Source: Xenorhabdus eapokensis
Lineage (GTDB): Bacteria; Pseudomonadota; Gammaproteobacteria; Enterobacterales; Enterobacteriaceae
Direction: 5' to 3'
Assembly: GCF_001908105.1 (NCBI RefSeq)
Contig: NZ_MKGQ01000017.1
Location: forward strand, 1 to 50,113
Length of the DNA: 50,113 nucleotides
Below the pieces are notes generated by a model that ran no database searches, was not told the origin of the DNA, and saw only the letters and a list, made by a program, of their open reading frames with translations. Positions 1 to 9,123 of this stretch are shown piece after piece (position 1 is the first letter of the stretch; every line of letters begins with the position of its first letter). Both the position numbers and the translations under genes were made by a program.

Positions 1-1
1 C

Positions 2-82
2 ACATTAGGTATTTTTGCCAACTTTAAACAAGGTAAAAAACAACGCGACTGGCTTCAACAAACTCTCGTTATTGGGTGTTAA
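2..82 (+). CDS. 3' end of an unidentified upstream gene (partial)
   Basis: An open frame enters from the left edge and stops with TAA at 80-82. The last residues read IFANFKQGKKQRDWLQQTLV followed by IGC. I do not recognise the protein. Its stop overlaps the start of the large haemagglutinin-like frame that follows in another frame, so that gene cannot continue upstream. The piece is short and could be chance, though it contains no stop over 26 codons. Confidence 0.25.
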   Translation, partial: TLGIFANFKQGKKQRDWLQQTLVIGC

Positions 83-3000
83 AGTCGAGCATCGCGTTAA
101 ACTATGATGATTCTATCCTAAAAAATAATAAAAGAATGTCGGAGCTATTTAATAAAAATAAGGAATTAAAATCATTTGAAGAAGCATTATCAATTGAAAA
201 GTTAAACACAAAAGGTTCTGTATATCTAAATTCTGCAAATCAATCTCTTAATTTACGAGGGATCAGTATTGAAGCTGGAAAAGATATTACCTTACTTTCC
301 GCAAAAGATATAGATTTAGGCCCTAGGATTATTTCAAAAGACTTTGGGTATAGATATTGGATAGGTTCTCAAGGTATTAGTTGGACAGAGAATAAAGATA
401 CTCTTTGGATGTATAACTCTCCTAATTTTGCTGCAATAGATGATGCATATAAAGGTGGTCATAAAAATACTTCCGCAGAAATAACTTCAGCTATAGATCC
501 ATTTGAATTTTGGATTTCTACAGAGTTGATTGATAAAATTTCAAGTAAAGTTAAAGCAGGAGGAGAGCTTTTAGTTCAATCAGGAAGAGATCTCAGTGGA
601 CAAAGTGCTACATTATCTTCGAATGGTCATACATTATTATTTTCTGGTCGAGATATAACTTTTAATTCATTTCCATATTCGACAGCACCTAATCCTATAG
701 GTTATGACTGGGAACAGAGAGGGTATCAGTTAGGTTCCAACTTGATTGGCAAAAAAAAATTAACTTTAATTGCTAATAATACTTTAACCACTCAAGGAAG
801 TTCTCTTCAATCTAAGGGAGATATAAATATTACTAGTGGTGGAAACATACGTTTTGAATCTAGTCGAAATGGCATTCATAAAATAACCAGAAACAGTAGC
901 TTAACCAATATAACTCATAAAAGCACAGCAATAGATAGTGTTGGTGATTTAAATATTGTAACTAACGGTAGTCTTTTATTTCAAGCTACTAAATTAAACT
1001 CTGGGGGTAAATTAAATGTAGCTGCCAAAGGTGGATATTTATATGCTCAAGCTCAAGAAGAAGTTCTTGATGAAACAAATACAAATTCAAAAACTAGTTG
1101 GGGTGGATTTGGTAAAACAAAAACTTCTACACAGAATCGCCATGATGTGACAAATAAAGTAACTGAGTTTAAATCTATTGGAGATATCAATTTACTTAGT
1201 CGAGATGATAGTACTTACGAAGCAAGTAAAATTGAAACCAATAAAAATGCCAAGTTAACGAGCACCCACGGAAAAGTAAATTTTAAGGCCGTTAAAAATA
1301 CATCCTTTGAACAAACTATTACCCAATCTAAAGGATTTTTCATTAAGAATGGCAATAGTGGTCATCGTGCAGAAGCATGGGTACTGCCTTCTGTTCACAT
1401 TGGTGAAAAGTTAACAATTGATGCAGCAAATGGAATCAATGCTGACATTAAAACACAGAAAGGCCAATCCTTACAGGCTGTACTCACTGTTCTTGGTAAT
1501 ACCCCTGAAACAGCGTGGTTAAAAGGATTAAGCCAGCGCCGGGATGTACATTGGAATGAAGTTCAGGATGCTTATAAGAGTTGGAATTATGAGAGCCAGC
1601 ATTTAAACCCTGCCGTTTCTGCTGTTATCGCTATCGCTGTCGCTGCCGTCACAGCTGGTGCGGGGGTAACTATCGCCGCCGCCAATGCTGCCGCAGGTAC
1701 AGCTAGTGGCGCAGCTGCCGCAGCTGGAGCTAGTGCTGCAACAGCAGCAACAGTAAGCACTGCTACATATGGCGCAGTTTCTGCTGGTATCGCATCTTTG
1801 GCGTCTACTGCGGCGGTCAGCCTTATTAATAACCAAGGCAATGTATCCAAAACTCTCAAAGAGATGGGTAGCAGTCAAACGGTAAAATCAATCGTCACTT
1901 CAATGGCAGTCGGTGGTGCGTTGGCCGGGTTTGACAAATTTATGGGCGTGGAAAAAGCGGCTAACGGTGCAACTAAAGCACCTTTATTAAGTAATCAAGA
2001 ATGGAGCAAAGTTGCTCAACGTGTTGCAGGGCAATCTGTTATTAGCTCGAGTTTAAATACTGCAATCAACGGTGGCAGCTTTAAAGATAATTTCACTACG
2101 GCATTGCTTGCAAATGCTGGTAATCAAATTAATGCGGAAGGCGCAAACCTTGTTGGGGATTACGGGGTAGAATTAGGCTTACCCGGTAAAGCTATTAGTC
2201 ATGCTGCCATATCAGCCCTTTCCGCTCACATTGGTGGTGGAGATGCAAGAGGTGCAGCCGCAGGCGCACTTGCAGCTGAGCTTGGTAAGATGACACTGTA
2301 TAAGACTTTTGATGACCCCGCACAGATTCTGGCAGGCGGCAAAATTATCGGTGGGATTGCTGGGGCATTTGCTACCAATAGTGCTGAAGGGGTTAACAGT
2401 GGCGCAAATGCGAGTGAAATCGTTCTTGAGCATAATTTCTTTCAGCATGAACTGATAGAGCTGGATAAAAAAATCACAGCAGCGAAGAAGAAAGGTGAAG
2501 ATATCGCACCTATCATTGCAGAAGAGCGCAATAAATTGGCAACAGAGAGAGAATCTCTCAAAAACGAGTGTCAGGCTAAACCAACACTTTGTGCTCATAA
2601 TCTTCGTTATTATGCTAACGATGCACTAGAACCTGTAGATTCCTTCATCGGTAGGCTTTATTTTGAACCTGAAGTTATTGCATTCACCTTTGATGAATCG
2701 GCGAAAGATCATGCCGTCATTGATAAGTATACCAATGGGTTAGGCCAAGCGCTGGAATATGGGCTAGTCGCAGCAAAATCTCTGGGTGGTGAAGACACAC
2801 GGTTTTCAATAACAGGGAAAAGTATCAGAACTGGGATCCACAATTCACAAGAAAAGCAGCCGGGTTTTTCGCCTACAAAGCCAACAGTTGTTGTTATAAA
2901 CTCTGGTAAAACAGGTGCTTGGGAAAAGCAATTGAATAAGCCGCAACCAAATACAATTTATCATGTAGACGGAAATAAAACGTTCCAAACTGATTCATTA

Positions 3001-3375
3001 AGCCGTACCATCATTGCTGAAGGTTCTCTGTCTTTGTCTAAAAACGACCGTAATACTTATCAACAGAGCAAGACAGGGAAAAGTGGCAATCCAGGTGATG
3101 AAGGGGGTCATTTATTTGCCAGTATCTTTAATGGGCCAGGTGAGAAAATAAATATTCTCCCAATGAATGGAAATCTGAATAAAAGTGAATGGAAAAAGAT
3201 GGAGAATTCTTGGGCCAAGGATTTGAAAGACGGTAAGCAAATTGATGTTAAAATTGTACCTGTTTACAAAGGTGAGAGTAAACGCCCTGAAAGCTTTAAC
3301 GTAACATATTCTATTGATGGTGGTAGACCAATAGTGAAAGATTTTAGCAATGCTCCTGGAAGTGGTGAAAAATGA
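76..3375 (+). CDS. 5'-truncated CdiA/FhaB-type two-partner secreted protein with C-terminal nuclease toxin
   Basis: The 1099-residue product resembles the C-terminal part of a contact-dependent inhibition or filamentous-haemagglutinin exoprotein. Residues about 40-480 are haemagglutinin-type repeats such as SIEAGKDITLLSAKDIDL. An Ala-rich hydrophobic stretch lies at about 515-590. A DUF637-like block follows, with SHAAISALSAHIGGGDARGA at about 710. The last ~100 residues match the Endonuclea_NS_2 family (as in YeeF-type toxins): GGHL with the candidate catalytic His1012, then ILPMNGNLNKSEWKKMENSW. There is no signal peptide and no TPS secretion domain, the GTG start has no good ribosome site, and an in-frame TAA lies at 34-36. 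It is therefore probably a displaced remnant of a longer gene. ATGA overlap couples it to the next gene, a YezG-like immunity protein. The nuclease assignment is good; whether it is still expressed and secreted is unknown. Confidence 0.8.
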   Translation: MLKSSIALNYDDSILKNNKRMSELFNKNKELKSFEEALSIEKLNTKGSVYLNSANQSLNLRGISIEAGKDITLLSAKDIDLGPRIISKDFGYRYWIGSQGISWTENKDTLWMYNSPNFAAIDDAYKGGHKNTSAEITSAIDPFEFWISTELIDKISSKVKAGGELLVQSGRDLSGQSATLSSNGHTLLFSGRDITFNSFPYSTAPNPIGYDWEQRGYQLGSNLIGKKKLTLIANNTLTTQGSSLQSKGDINITSGGNIRFESSRNGIHKITRNSSLTNITHKSTAIDSVGDLNIVTNGSLLFQATKLNSGGKLNVAAKGGYLYAQAQEEVLDETNTNSKTSWGGFGKTKTSTQNRHDVTNKVTEFKSIGDINLLSRDDSTYEASKIETNKNAKLTSTHGKVNFKAVKNTSFEQTITQSKGFFIKNGNSGHRAEAWVLPSVHIGEKLTIDAANGINADIKTQKGQSLQAVLTVLGNTPETAWLKGLSQRRDVHWNEVQDAYKSWNYESQHLNPAVSAVIAIAVAAVTAGAGVTIAAANAAAGTASGAAAAAGASAATAATVSTATYGAVSAGIASLASTAAVSLINNQGNVSKTLKEMGSSQTVKSIVTSMAVGGALAGFDKFMGVEKAANGATKAPLLSNQEWSKVAQRVAGQSVISSSLNTAINGGSFKDNFTTALLANAGNQINAEGANLVGDYGVELGLPGKAISHAAISALSAHIGGGDARGAAAGALAAELGKMTLYKTFDDPAQILAGGKIIGGIAGAFATNSAEGVNSGANASEIVLEHNFFQHELIELDKKITAAKKKGEDIAPIIAEERNKLATERESLKNECQAKPTLCAHNLRYYANDALEPVDSFIGRLYFEPEVIAFTFDESAKDHAVIDKYTNGLGQALEYGLVAAKSLGGEDTRFSITGKSIRTGIHNSQEKQPGFSPTKPTVVVINSGKTGAWEKQLNKPQPNTIYHVDGNKTFQTDSLSRTIIAEGSLSLSKNDRNTYQQSKTGKSGNPGDEGGHLFASIFNGPGEKINILPMNGNLNKSEWKKMENSWAKDLKDGKQIDVKIVPVYKGESKRPESFNVTYSIDGGRPIVKDFSNAPGSGEK

Positions 3376-3704
3376 AGGAATTAGATATGCTTCATAATAA
3401 AATTGGCCAATTACTTGTTGATGCAGGGCCGGAAGATGCGCAGAAAATACTAGTACGTGCAACATTATCCCCAGAAGGTGATGCTTGTGAATATGAATAC
3501 GATTATATAGATAACGAAGGGCATGAAGACTGGTTTCTCCCTGATGCTCACGCCAGTTATGACCTTAGGTTACTATTAGTAGAATTAAGGAAGTATTACG
3601 TGGAAAACAATTTGACTAACGCTCGTCCCGCATGGAATGGCTGTTTGCTCATTGTTGACCTTAAAAAGATGAAAATTAATATAGAATTCAAGTACGAAGA
3701 CTAA
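3372..3704 (+). CDS. YezG-like (DUF600) immunity protein
   Basis: A 110-residue acidic protein without signal peptide, starting inside the stop codon of the toxin gene (ATGA). It resembles the YezG/DUF600 immunity family, which pairs with Endonuclea_NS_2 nuclease toxins; the neighbour upstream has exactly such a domain. Features are an N-terminal helix (LHNKIGQLLVDAGPEDAQKI), a central YDYIDNEG segment and the conserved end KMKINIEFKYED. A second copy about half identical lies at 4506-4841. It is expected to bind and neutralise the toxin in the cytoplasm. Family assignment is from recalled motifs and context. Confidence 0.8.
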   Translation: MKELDMLHNKIGQLLVDAGPEDAQKILVRATLSPEGDACEYEYDYIDNEGHEDWFLPDAHASYDLRLLLVELRKYYVENNLTNARPAWNGCLLIVDLKKMKINIEFKYED

Positions 3705-3713
3705 CCAGAAGAT

Positions 3714-3747
3714 GATCCCAGCCACAAGCGCTGGGATCTTCCCTTTA
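3714..3747 (+). terminator. Terminator after first immunity gene
   Basis: A 9-bp perfect stem (GATCCCAGC / GCTGGGATC, 3714-3722 and 3730-3738) is followed by a pyrimidine-rich tail TTCCCTTTAT. It starts 10 bp after the immunity stop codon. An almost identical hairpin stands at the same place behind the second immunity gene, so the homology between the two modules continues past the genes. Confidence 0.7.
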
Positions 3748-4245
3748 TCTATAAATCCCCAAAACCACCGCCTCAGCAGCTTCTCCTCTCACCAATTTCT
3801 CCGTCGCCCCATCGTAATGAATTTTGCCATCCACAATCAGCAAAGAACGTGGCGCGATTTTGGCTGCATCATCAAGATTATGGGACACCATGAGTAAAGT
3901 CATTTGCTGTTCGGTGCATATTTGATCCAGTAATTCCAGCATTTCATTGCGTAAAGCTGGATCAAGTGCCGAAAAGGGTTCATCCAGCAATAAAATCGGT
4001 TGATGGCGGACTAAACAACGTGCCAATGCTGCCCGTTGACGCTGTTCACCAGAAAGTTGAGCGTGCAGGCGAGACAACCATGCCTCCAATGACACTTGGA
4101 AGGCTATTTGTTGGAGGATATTTTTTTGCTCAGTGTTTAAATGGGAAAACAGGTTATTTTTCTGAAACAGCATCGAAACAAGCCGTCTGGAAGGTGAAGT
4201 TTTTGTCTGATGACAAAATCGACACTTAACTTCCACCGTTGCCAT
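3745..4245 (-). pseudogene. thiQ relic (C-terminal two thirds of a thiamine ABC transporter ATPase)
   Basis: The frame is clearly related to the intact thiQ at 4942-5637: [20 protein letters not shown] and [20 protein letters not shown] are shared exactly. It lacks the N-terminal ~85 residues including Walker A. It also lacks about 17 residues after the Q-loop region ([15 protein letters not shown] against [19 protein letters not shown] in the intact gene), and its signature motif reads LSGEQ instead of LSGGQ. Homology to thiQ ends near 4210; the first residues of the frame are unrelated. It sits between two toxin-immunity modules on the opposite strand. I infer a relic left by recombination, not a working ATPase. 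Confidence 0.9.
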
Positions 4246-4296
4246 TTAATTTCTCTCATAAAAAAGAAATATTATTTCTTAAGAACAATACCTTGA

Positions 4297-4506
4297 ATAC
4301 ATGATCCTAATTTAAACCGTGGAGCTTGGAAGAAAATGGAGAATAAGTGGACTGGTGCTTTAAAAAATGGTCATCAAGTTCAGGTAAAGATAGATGTTTC
4401 TTACAAAGATAATGGTGCCAGACCAAACCGTTTTTCGGTAACTTATCAGGTAGGCAATGAAAGGCCGGTAATAGAAAGATTTGAGAATGCACCAGGAGGT
4501 AAATAA
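4297..4506 (+). pseudogene. Orphan 3' fragment of a second nuclease toxin
   Basis: An open frame preceded by TGA at 4294-4296 encodes HDPNLNRGAWKKMENKW and continues to FENAPGGK. It aligns with the last ~65 residues of the intact toxin end at 3180-3375 (NLNKSEWKKMENSW to FSNAPGSGEK) but is clearly diverged. The GGHL catalytic segment is absent and there is no proper start, so it cannot be an active nuclease. The next gene, a second immunity protein, begins inside its stop (TAATG). This is the usual look of a displaced orphan toxin tip in CDI and Rhs loci. Confidence 0.85.
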
Positions 4507-4841
4507 TGGTGAGTGATGATGAATTTTATTCAGAAATTGGTCGCATATTGTATGAATCTGCGCCTGATAATGCACAGAAGATTTTATTGGATGTAGAATT
4601 ATCTCCTGAAAATGATCATGCTAAGTTTTTATATGACTATATTGATGAAGACGGAAGAAAAAAATGGTTTTTACCCTCATCTCCAAAAACAGATGATGAT
4701 GTTATAGAAAATTTAGTCATGCTGCGTAAATACTATGTAGAAAATAATCTGACCAATGGTTGTCCTGTATGGTATGGGTGCCTGATCACTGTTGACCTTG
4801 AAAAGATGAAAATTAATATAGACTTCAAATACGAAGACTAG
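4506..4841 (+). CDS. Second YezG-like (DUF600) immunity protein
   Basis: A 111-residue paralogue of the immunity protein at 3372-3704. Shared segments include AQKIL, YDYID, LRKYYVENNLTN and the end KMKINIDFKYED. The N-terminal half and the middle differ, as expected if each protein is specific to its own toxin. Its toxin partner survives only as a 3' fragment directly upstream. It may still protect against kin or competitors that carry the full toxin. The start codon overlaps the toxin-fragment stop, so in the present arrangement a separate promoter would be needed; I see no convincing one. Confidence 0.8.
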   Translation: MVSDDEFYSEIGRILYESAPDNAQKILLDVELSPENDHAKFLYDYIDEDGRKKWFLPSSPKTDDDVIENLVMLRKYYVENNLTNGCPVWYGCLITVDLEKMKINIDFKYED

Positions 4842-4850
4842 CCAGAAGAT

Positions 4851-4884
4851 GATCCCAGCACAGGGCTGGGATCTTCCTTTTATC
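4851..4884 (+). terminator. Terminator after second immunity gene
   Basis: The stem GATCCCAGC / GCTGGGATC (4851-4859 and 4865-4873) is followed by TTCCTTTTAT. It is the counterpart of the hairpin at 3714-3747 with a shorter loop. Convergent thiQ ends about 60 bp further on, so it may serve both directions. Confidence 0.7.
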
Positions 4885-4941
4885 CATAAGACACATTCAG
4901 CATTTTTCGGAGGAGAATAGTTGATAATTTATCCGCCAACA

Positions 4942-5637
4942 TCAACCAATCCCCAAAACCACCGCCTCCGCAGCCTCGCCACTCACCAATTTCTCCGTCG
5001 CCCCATCGTAATGAATCTTGCCATCCACAATCAGCAAAGATCGTGGCGCGATTTTGGCTGCATCATCAAGATTATGGGACACCATCAATAATGTCATTTG
5101 CTGTTCGGTACATATTTTATCCAGTAATTCCAACATTTCATTGCGTAAAGCCGGATCAAGTGCCGAAAAGGGTTCATCCAGCAATAAAATCGGTTGATGG
5201 CGGACTAAACAACGTGCCAATGCTGCCCGCTGGCGTTGTCCGCCAGAAAGTTGAGCGGGCAGGCGCGATAAACACTCCTCCAGTGACACTTGAGAGGCAA
5301 TCTGTTGCAGCATTTGCTTTTGTTCAGCACTTAACCGTAATCCCGGATGCAATCCCAAACCAATATTTTGCTCAATGGTTAAATGGGAAAACAGGTTATT
5401 TTCCTGAAACAACATCGAAACAGGCCGTCTGGAAGGTGGCGTGTTTGTATGCTTTTCGCCATCCAGCCAGATAGTACCGTGTTCTGGAAACTGAAACCCC
5501 GCGATTAAGCTTAACAATGTACTTTTACCTGCCCCGCTAGGGCCGAGGATCGCAATGCGTTCCCCAGCTTTTACGCTCACATTAAAATGCATGGCAAAGT
5601 GTTCATAAGTATAAATGACATTTTCAAGTTTAATCAT
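4942..5637 (-). CDS. thiQ: Thiamine/TPP ABC transporter ATP-binding protein ThiQ
   Basis: The ATPase of the ThiBPQ importer for thiamine and its phosphates, at the inner face of the cytoplasmic membrane. It has 231 residues (E. coli 232) with Walker [10 protein letters not shown], signature LSGGQRQR, Walker B ILLLDEPF and the H-loop MVSHN. I start it at [11 protein letters not shown] (5637), matching E. coli ThiQ, instead of an ATG eight codons upstream inside thiP. It overlaps the end of thiP by 8 bp and is the last gene of thiBPQ. A diverged partial copy lies at 3745-4245. Confidence 0.95.
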   Translation of the reverse strand: MIKLENVIYTYEHFAMHFNVSVKAGERIAILGPSGAGKSTLLSLIAGFQFPEHGTIWLDGEKHTNTPPSRRPVSMLFQENNLFSHLTIEQNIGLGLHPGLRLSAEQKQMLQQIASQVSLEECLSRLPAQLSGGQRQRAALARCLVRHQPILLLDEPFSALDPALRNEMLELLDKICTEQQMTLLMVSHNLDDAAKIAPRSLLIVDGKIHYDGATEKLVSGEAAEAVVLGIG

Positions 5638-7234
5638 GGCGTCGGCTCGGTAAGCGTTCAATTACAGTGAATAAAACAAAACACAGCAGGAGCAGCAGAA
5701 ATGCGGTCACTGCACCATCCTGACTGCGATATGCCCCAATTTGTTGGGAAAGGTAATAAGGCAAAGTGCGGAAATTTTCATTGCCAAATAAGGCGATCAC
5801 ACCAAAATCGCCAATAGATAATACACACGCGAAAGCCAACGCTTGTGCCAATGGAATTTTTAATGCCTTAAGCTCGATCCAATACAGGCGGTGCATTCCC
5901 TGAATATTGAGAGAGCGGCATAAGGGATTGTAACGTTCTGCCAGATCACGCATTGGATTTTCCAATACTTTGAGTGCGTAGGGGATCGCCATCAATGCGT
6001 TGGTCAGGATAATCAGTCCGTAAGGCGATTGAGGCAGACCAATCGTTGTGTTTAGCAGGAGAAAAAAACCGGTGGCAAGGACGATCCCCGGCATAGCAAG
6101 GATCAACAATCCACTGGTTTCCATTGCTTGTCCCCATCGAGAGAAATGACGTAAGCGTAATTCTCGGCTGCTCCATAACAACATCATGGTGAGAATAACA
6201 CACAGTAAACCTGCGCCCAGTGCAATGATAATGGAGGTTGTAAGGGCTTGCCATAAAGCTGTTTGGCTTAAAACATTAAAAATATCACGGTTCAAGCCAT
6301 CAACGATGACCGCCAATAAAGGAGGAATTAATAGCAGTAACGCGATGCCAATCAGTAAACCATCAGATAATTTTTGCAGCCATGAATCCTGTGGATTACG
6401 CCATTGTTGTTGATGCCCATAACCAACGGAAAGCGCGCCTTTAAGTTTTTGGCTAAGGAGTACCAAACCGAGACAACAAAAAAGTTGTATCAAGGCAAGC
6501 AGGGCGGCATGACCAAGATCGTAGTCATAGCTGAGAGCCTGATAAATGGCAAGTTCAATGGTCGTTGCGGCTGGGCCACCGCCAAGAGCAAGAACCGTCG
6601 CGAAACTGGCAAAGCACAGCATAAAAATCAGTGCTCCCGTCGGTAAAATTTGGCGGCGCAGGTAAGGCCACTCAATAAAACGAAAATGTTGCCATTCACT
6701 CATACCGAGCTGGGCAGCAAGTTGGCGCTGCTCAATGGCAATACTCTCCAGAGATTGCAGTAATAACCGTGTAGCCATTGGCATATTAAAGAAAATATGT
6801 GCCAGCAAAATCCCCTGTAGGCCATAAGGTGTGAAACGATATTCAACGCCTATCCATTGGAAAATATTAGCCAGCCAGCCAGTCTGACCATAAACGGTGA
6901 GAATACCAAACAGAGCCACCAAAACAGGGAGAATTAAGGTCATGGCACATAAGCGCAGAAATAGGGTTTTGCCGGGAAAACGGCGACGGTAAAGTGCTCG
7001 CGCCAGAAAAATGGCGGGTGTTACCGATAAAATGGCAGATAAAAATGCCTGCCAGAAGGTGAATCGAATGACATGCCAGAGATAACTGTCATGCAAGAAT
7101 TCTTGCCAATGGCTTTCAGGCGCATTGAACCACAGCGTCCCGAATGCTGACAGGGCAACCACAATTAACAGGCCGGAGGCAATAACCCCCGGCAATAACC
7201 AACCCGCGATTAACGACTGACAGCGCTTTGCCAT
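5630..7234 (-). CDS. thiP: Thiamine/TPP ABC transporter permease ThiP
   Basis: The membrane permease of the thiamine importer, 534 residues from the [16 protein letters not shown] start (E. coli about 536). It has around a dozen hydrophobic segments and two repeated permease halves, each with a binding-protein-dependent loop (for example [15 protein letters not shown] in the first half). The start at 7234 fits the family better than the ATG four codons upstream. It overlaps thiB by 25 bp and thiQ by 8 bp, which indicates translational coupling. Confidence 0.95.
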   Translation of the reverse strand: MAKRCQSLIAGWLLPGVIASGLLIVVALSAFGTLWFNAPESHWQEFLHDSYLWHVIRFTFWQAFLSAILSVTPAIFLARALYRRRFPGKTLFLRLCAMTLILPVLVALFGILTVYGQTGWLANIFQWIGVEYRFTPYGLQGILLAHIFFNMPMATRLLLQSLESIAIEQRQLAAQLGMSEWQHFRFIEWPYLRRQILPTGALIFMLCFASFATVLALGGGPAATTIELAIYQALSYDYDLGHAALLALIQLFCCLGLVLLSQKLKGALSVGYGHQQQWRNPQDSWLQKLSDGLLIGIALLLLIPPLLAVIVDGLNRDIFNVLSQTALWQALTTSIIIALGAGLLCVILTMMLLWSSRELRLRHFSRWGQAMETSGLLILAMPGIVLATGFFLLLNTTIGLPQSPYGLIILTNALMAIPYALKVLENPMRDLAERYNPLCRSLNIQGMHRLYWIELKALKIPLAQALAFACVLSIGDFGVIALFGNENFRTLPYYLSQQIGAYRSQDGAVTAFLLLLLCFVLFTVIERLPSRRHD

Positions 7235-8223
7235 GTACGGATCCATTTTGTACGGTGTTTTGCCACATCATCTGCGTTGAATTGCAGCGATTTCTCAGGA
7301 ACAGGAAGTTGTTTAAAAACGTCAGGTAAAGGGATATCAATGACGGGATACATCCATTGGGTTGTTGGAATGGCTTGCTGAAATGCCGGAGAGAGCATGA
7401 AATTCATAAATTTTTGCGCCAGTTCCGGCTGTTTACTTGAGGCCACTTGAGCGGCCACTTCAATCTGCAAATAATGCCCTTCCTTGAAGATAGCAGCAGC
7501 GTAGTTATCTTTTTTCTCTGACATAATGTGATAGCCGGGTGATGTGGTATAGCTCAGCACCATATCACCTTCACCTTTCAGAAACAGGCCATAGGCTTCA
7601 CTCCAGCCTTTAGTGACGGTGAGTGTCTTTTGGGCAACTTTCTGCCACTCCTGAGCGGCTTTGTCGCCATAGAGTTCCTGCATCCAGAGCAGTAGCCCCA
7701 AGCCCGGCGTGCTGGTGCGTGGATCTTGATAAATAATCTTCCAATTCTGGTGGTTATTGATTAATTCATCCATACTTTTAGGGGGATGAGGCAGGGTATT
7801 TTTGTTGTAAATAAAGGCAAAATAACCGTAATCGTAAGGAATAAACGTCGTGTTGTGCCATGTGATGGGTAATTTCAGTTTTGAGGCATCGACGTGACTT
7901 GGTGTGAATAACCCTGTTTGCTGGGCGGCTTGAATCAGGTTGTTATCTAAACCCAGTATAATATCTGCGGGTGTTTTTTTGCCTTCCATTCTCAAGCGGT
8001 TCAGCAAAGATACTCCATCTTCCAACGCAACAAGTTTCAGTTCACAGTCACATTCCGCTTCAAAGGCTTTTTTGATGGCAGGCCCTGGACCCCATTCAGA
8101 AGCAAATGAATCATAAGTATAAACTGTCAGAGTAGGTTTTGCCTGGTCTGTTTGAGCAAAGACACTGGCAGAAATAGACAGCATACTGATAGCAATAAAG
8201 CTGGAAAATAATTTCGTAAACAC
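7210..8223 (-). CDS. thiB: Periplasmic thiamine-binding protein ThiB (TbpA)
   Basis: The solute-binding protein that captures thiamine, TMP and TPP in the periplasm and delivers them to ThiP/ThiQ. It has 337 residues and a clear signal peptide (MFTKLFSSFIAISMLSISASVFAQ). Family segments are LTVYTYDSFASEWGPGPAIKKAFE and PADIILGLDNNLIQAA. It is the first gene of the operon, about 150 bp downstream of a TPP riboswitch, so import should fall when TPP is plentiful. Confidence 0.95.
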   Translation of the reverse strand: MFTKLFSSFIAISMLSISASVFAQTDQAKPTLTVYTYDSFASEWGPGPAIKKAFEAECDCELKLVALEDGVSLLNRLRMEGKKTPADIILGLDNNLIQAAQQTGLFTPSHVDASKLKLPITWHNTTFIPYDYGYFAFIYNKNTLPHPPKSMDELINNHQNWKIIYQDPRTSTPGLGLLLWMQELYGDKAAQEWQKVAQKTLTVTKGWSEAYGLFLKGEGDMVLSYTTSPGYHIMSEKKDNYAAAIFKEGHYLQIEVAAQVASSKQPELAQKFMNFMLSPAFQQAIPTTQWMYPVIDIPLPDVFKQLPVPEKSLQFNADDVAKHRTKWIRTWQSAVSR

Positions 8224-8372
8224 TTTGCTCTCCTATAGTTGCACATATCAATAATTAAAAATATTGATAGTTATATACATTAATGACTAATGTTTGTTAT
8301 TAGCAGATAGCAAAGGATCTGAGAAGATGCTAAATGAAAATGACATCTGTTATATCAAGGATTAGCGACTCA

Positions 8373-8455
8373 AATCCCTACGGCGGTACTAACCGATTCA
8401 GGTTCGACGGGTTTGTTCTCAGCAGTACTGTTTGACAACAGCCGCACCCCGTTGA
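8373..8455 (-). promoter_or_regulatory. TPP (thi-box) riboswitch upstream of thiBPQ
   Basis: Read on the minus strand the segment carries the THI-element: GGGGTGCGGC, then GCTGAGA, then ACCCGTCGAACCTGA, then GGTTAGTACCGCCGTAGGGA. These are the conserved strands of the TPP aptamer in the right order. It lies about 150 nt upstream of the thiB start. No classical terminator with a long U-run is visible between aptamer and gene, so control of translation or Rho-dependent termination is more likely than intrinsic attenuation (inference). The rest of 8224-8583 shows no gene. Confidence 0.95.
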
Positions 8456-8583
8456 GATGGCGGTATTGTAGAGACTTCGGCTACATCTGCAAAGTCTAAT
8501 CATAGAGGTTTAGGTTTACCGCTTGAGATGAGTATGAAACAATTAGCTATCTTTTTAAATTTGTTATATCGAGAGGTAGTCTG

Positions 8584-9114
8584 GTGATCGATGATGATGG
8601 CTACCGCCCGAATGTAGGAATTGTAATTTGTAATCGCCAAGGGCAGGTTCTGTGGGCCCGCCGTTATGGGCAGCATTCCTGGCAGTTTCCTCAAGGGGGT
8701 ATCAATCCAGGGGAATCACCAGAGCAAGCGATGTATCGCGAGTTGTTCGAAGAAGTTGGTTTAAATCGCAAAGATGTACGGGTTCTCGCCTCAACCCGAA
8801 GTTGGTTGCGTTACAAATTACCCAAGCGTTTGGTGCGTTGGGATACAAAGCCTGTTTGTATCGGGCAAAAGCAACGTTGGTTTTTATTGCAGTTATTGTG
8901 TAATGAAGCGGATATTAATGTGCAGCGCAGTAAGATACCGGAGTTTGATGGTTGGCGTTGGGTCAGTTATTGGTATCCTGTCCGGCAGGTCGTTTCTTTT
9001 AAACGAGATGTATATCGCCGCGTGATGAAAGAATTCTCTTCTATTGTGATGTCAACGCCGGAGCCCACTTCATTATTACCTTCACCTTATTTATATCGTC
9101 GTAGAAAAAGTTAG
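8584..9114 (+). CDS. rppH: RNA pyrophosphohydrolase RppH
   Basis: A Nudix hydrolase that removes pyrophosphate from the 5' triphosphate end of mRNAs and so starts RNase E-dependent decay. It has 176 residues and the Nudix box [20 protein letters not shown] followed by VGL. It starts with GTG, as the alignment with E. coli RppH ([20 protein letters not shown]) requires, with a GAGAGG ribosome site just upstream. ptsP follows after 9 bp, as in E. coli, suggesting one operon. Confidence 0.97.
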   Translation: MIDDDGYRPNVGIVICNRQGQVLWARRYGQHSWQFPQGGINPGESPEQAMYRELFEEVGLNRKDVRVLASTRSWLRYKLPKRLVRWDTKPVCIGQKQRWFLLQLLCNEADINVQRSKIPEFDGWRWVSYWYPVRQVVSFKRDVYRRVMKEFSSIVMSTPEPTSLLPSPYLYRRRKS

Positions 9115-9123
9115 GTCATTGCT

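Noticed and set aside
1603..1878. Cys/Ser-rich minus-strand frame
   Set aside because: It is the antisense of the Ala-rich stretch of the haemagglutinin-like gene; GCN-rich codons read backwards give Cys, Ser and Gly. No start signal or independent support.
8652..9025. Overlapping plus-strand frames inside rppH
   Set aside because: They are alternate-frame shadows of a strongly conserved gene and have no ribosome sites.
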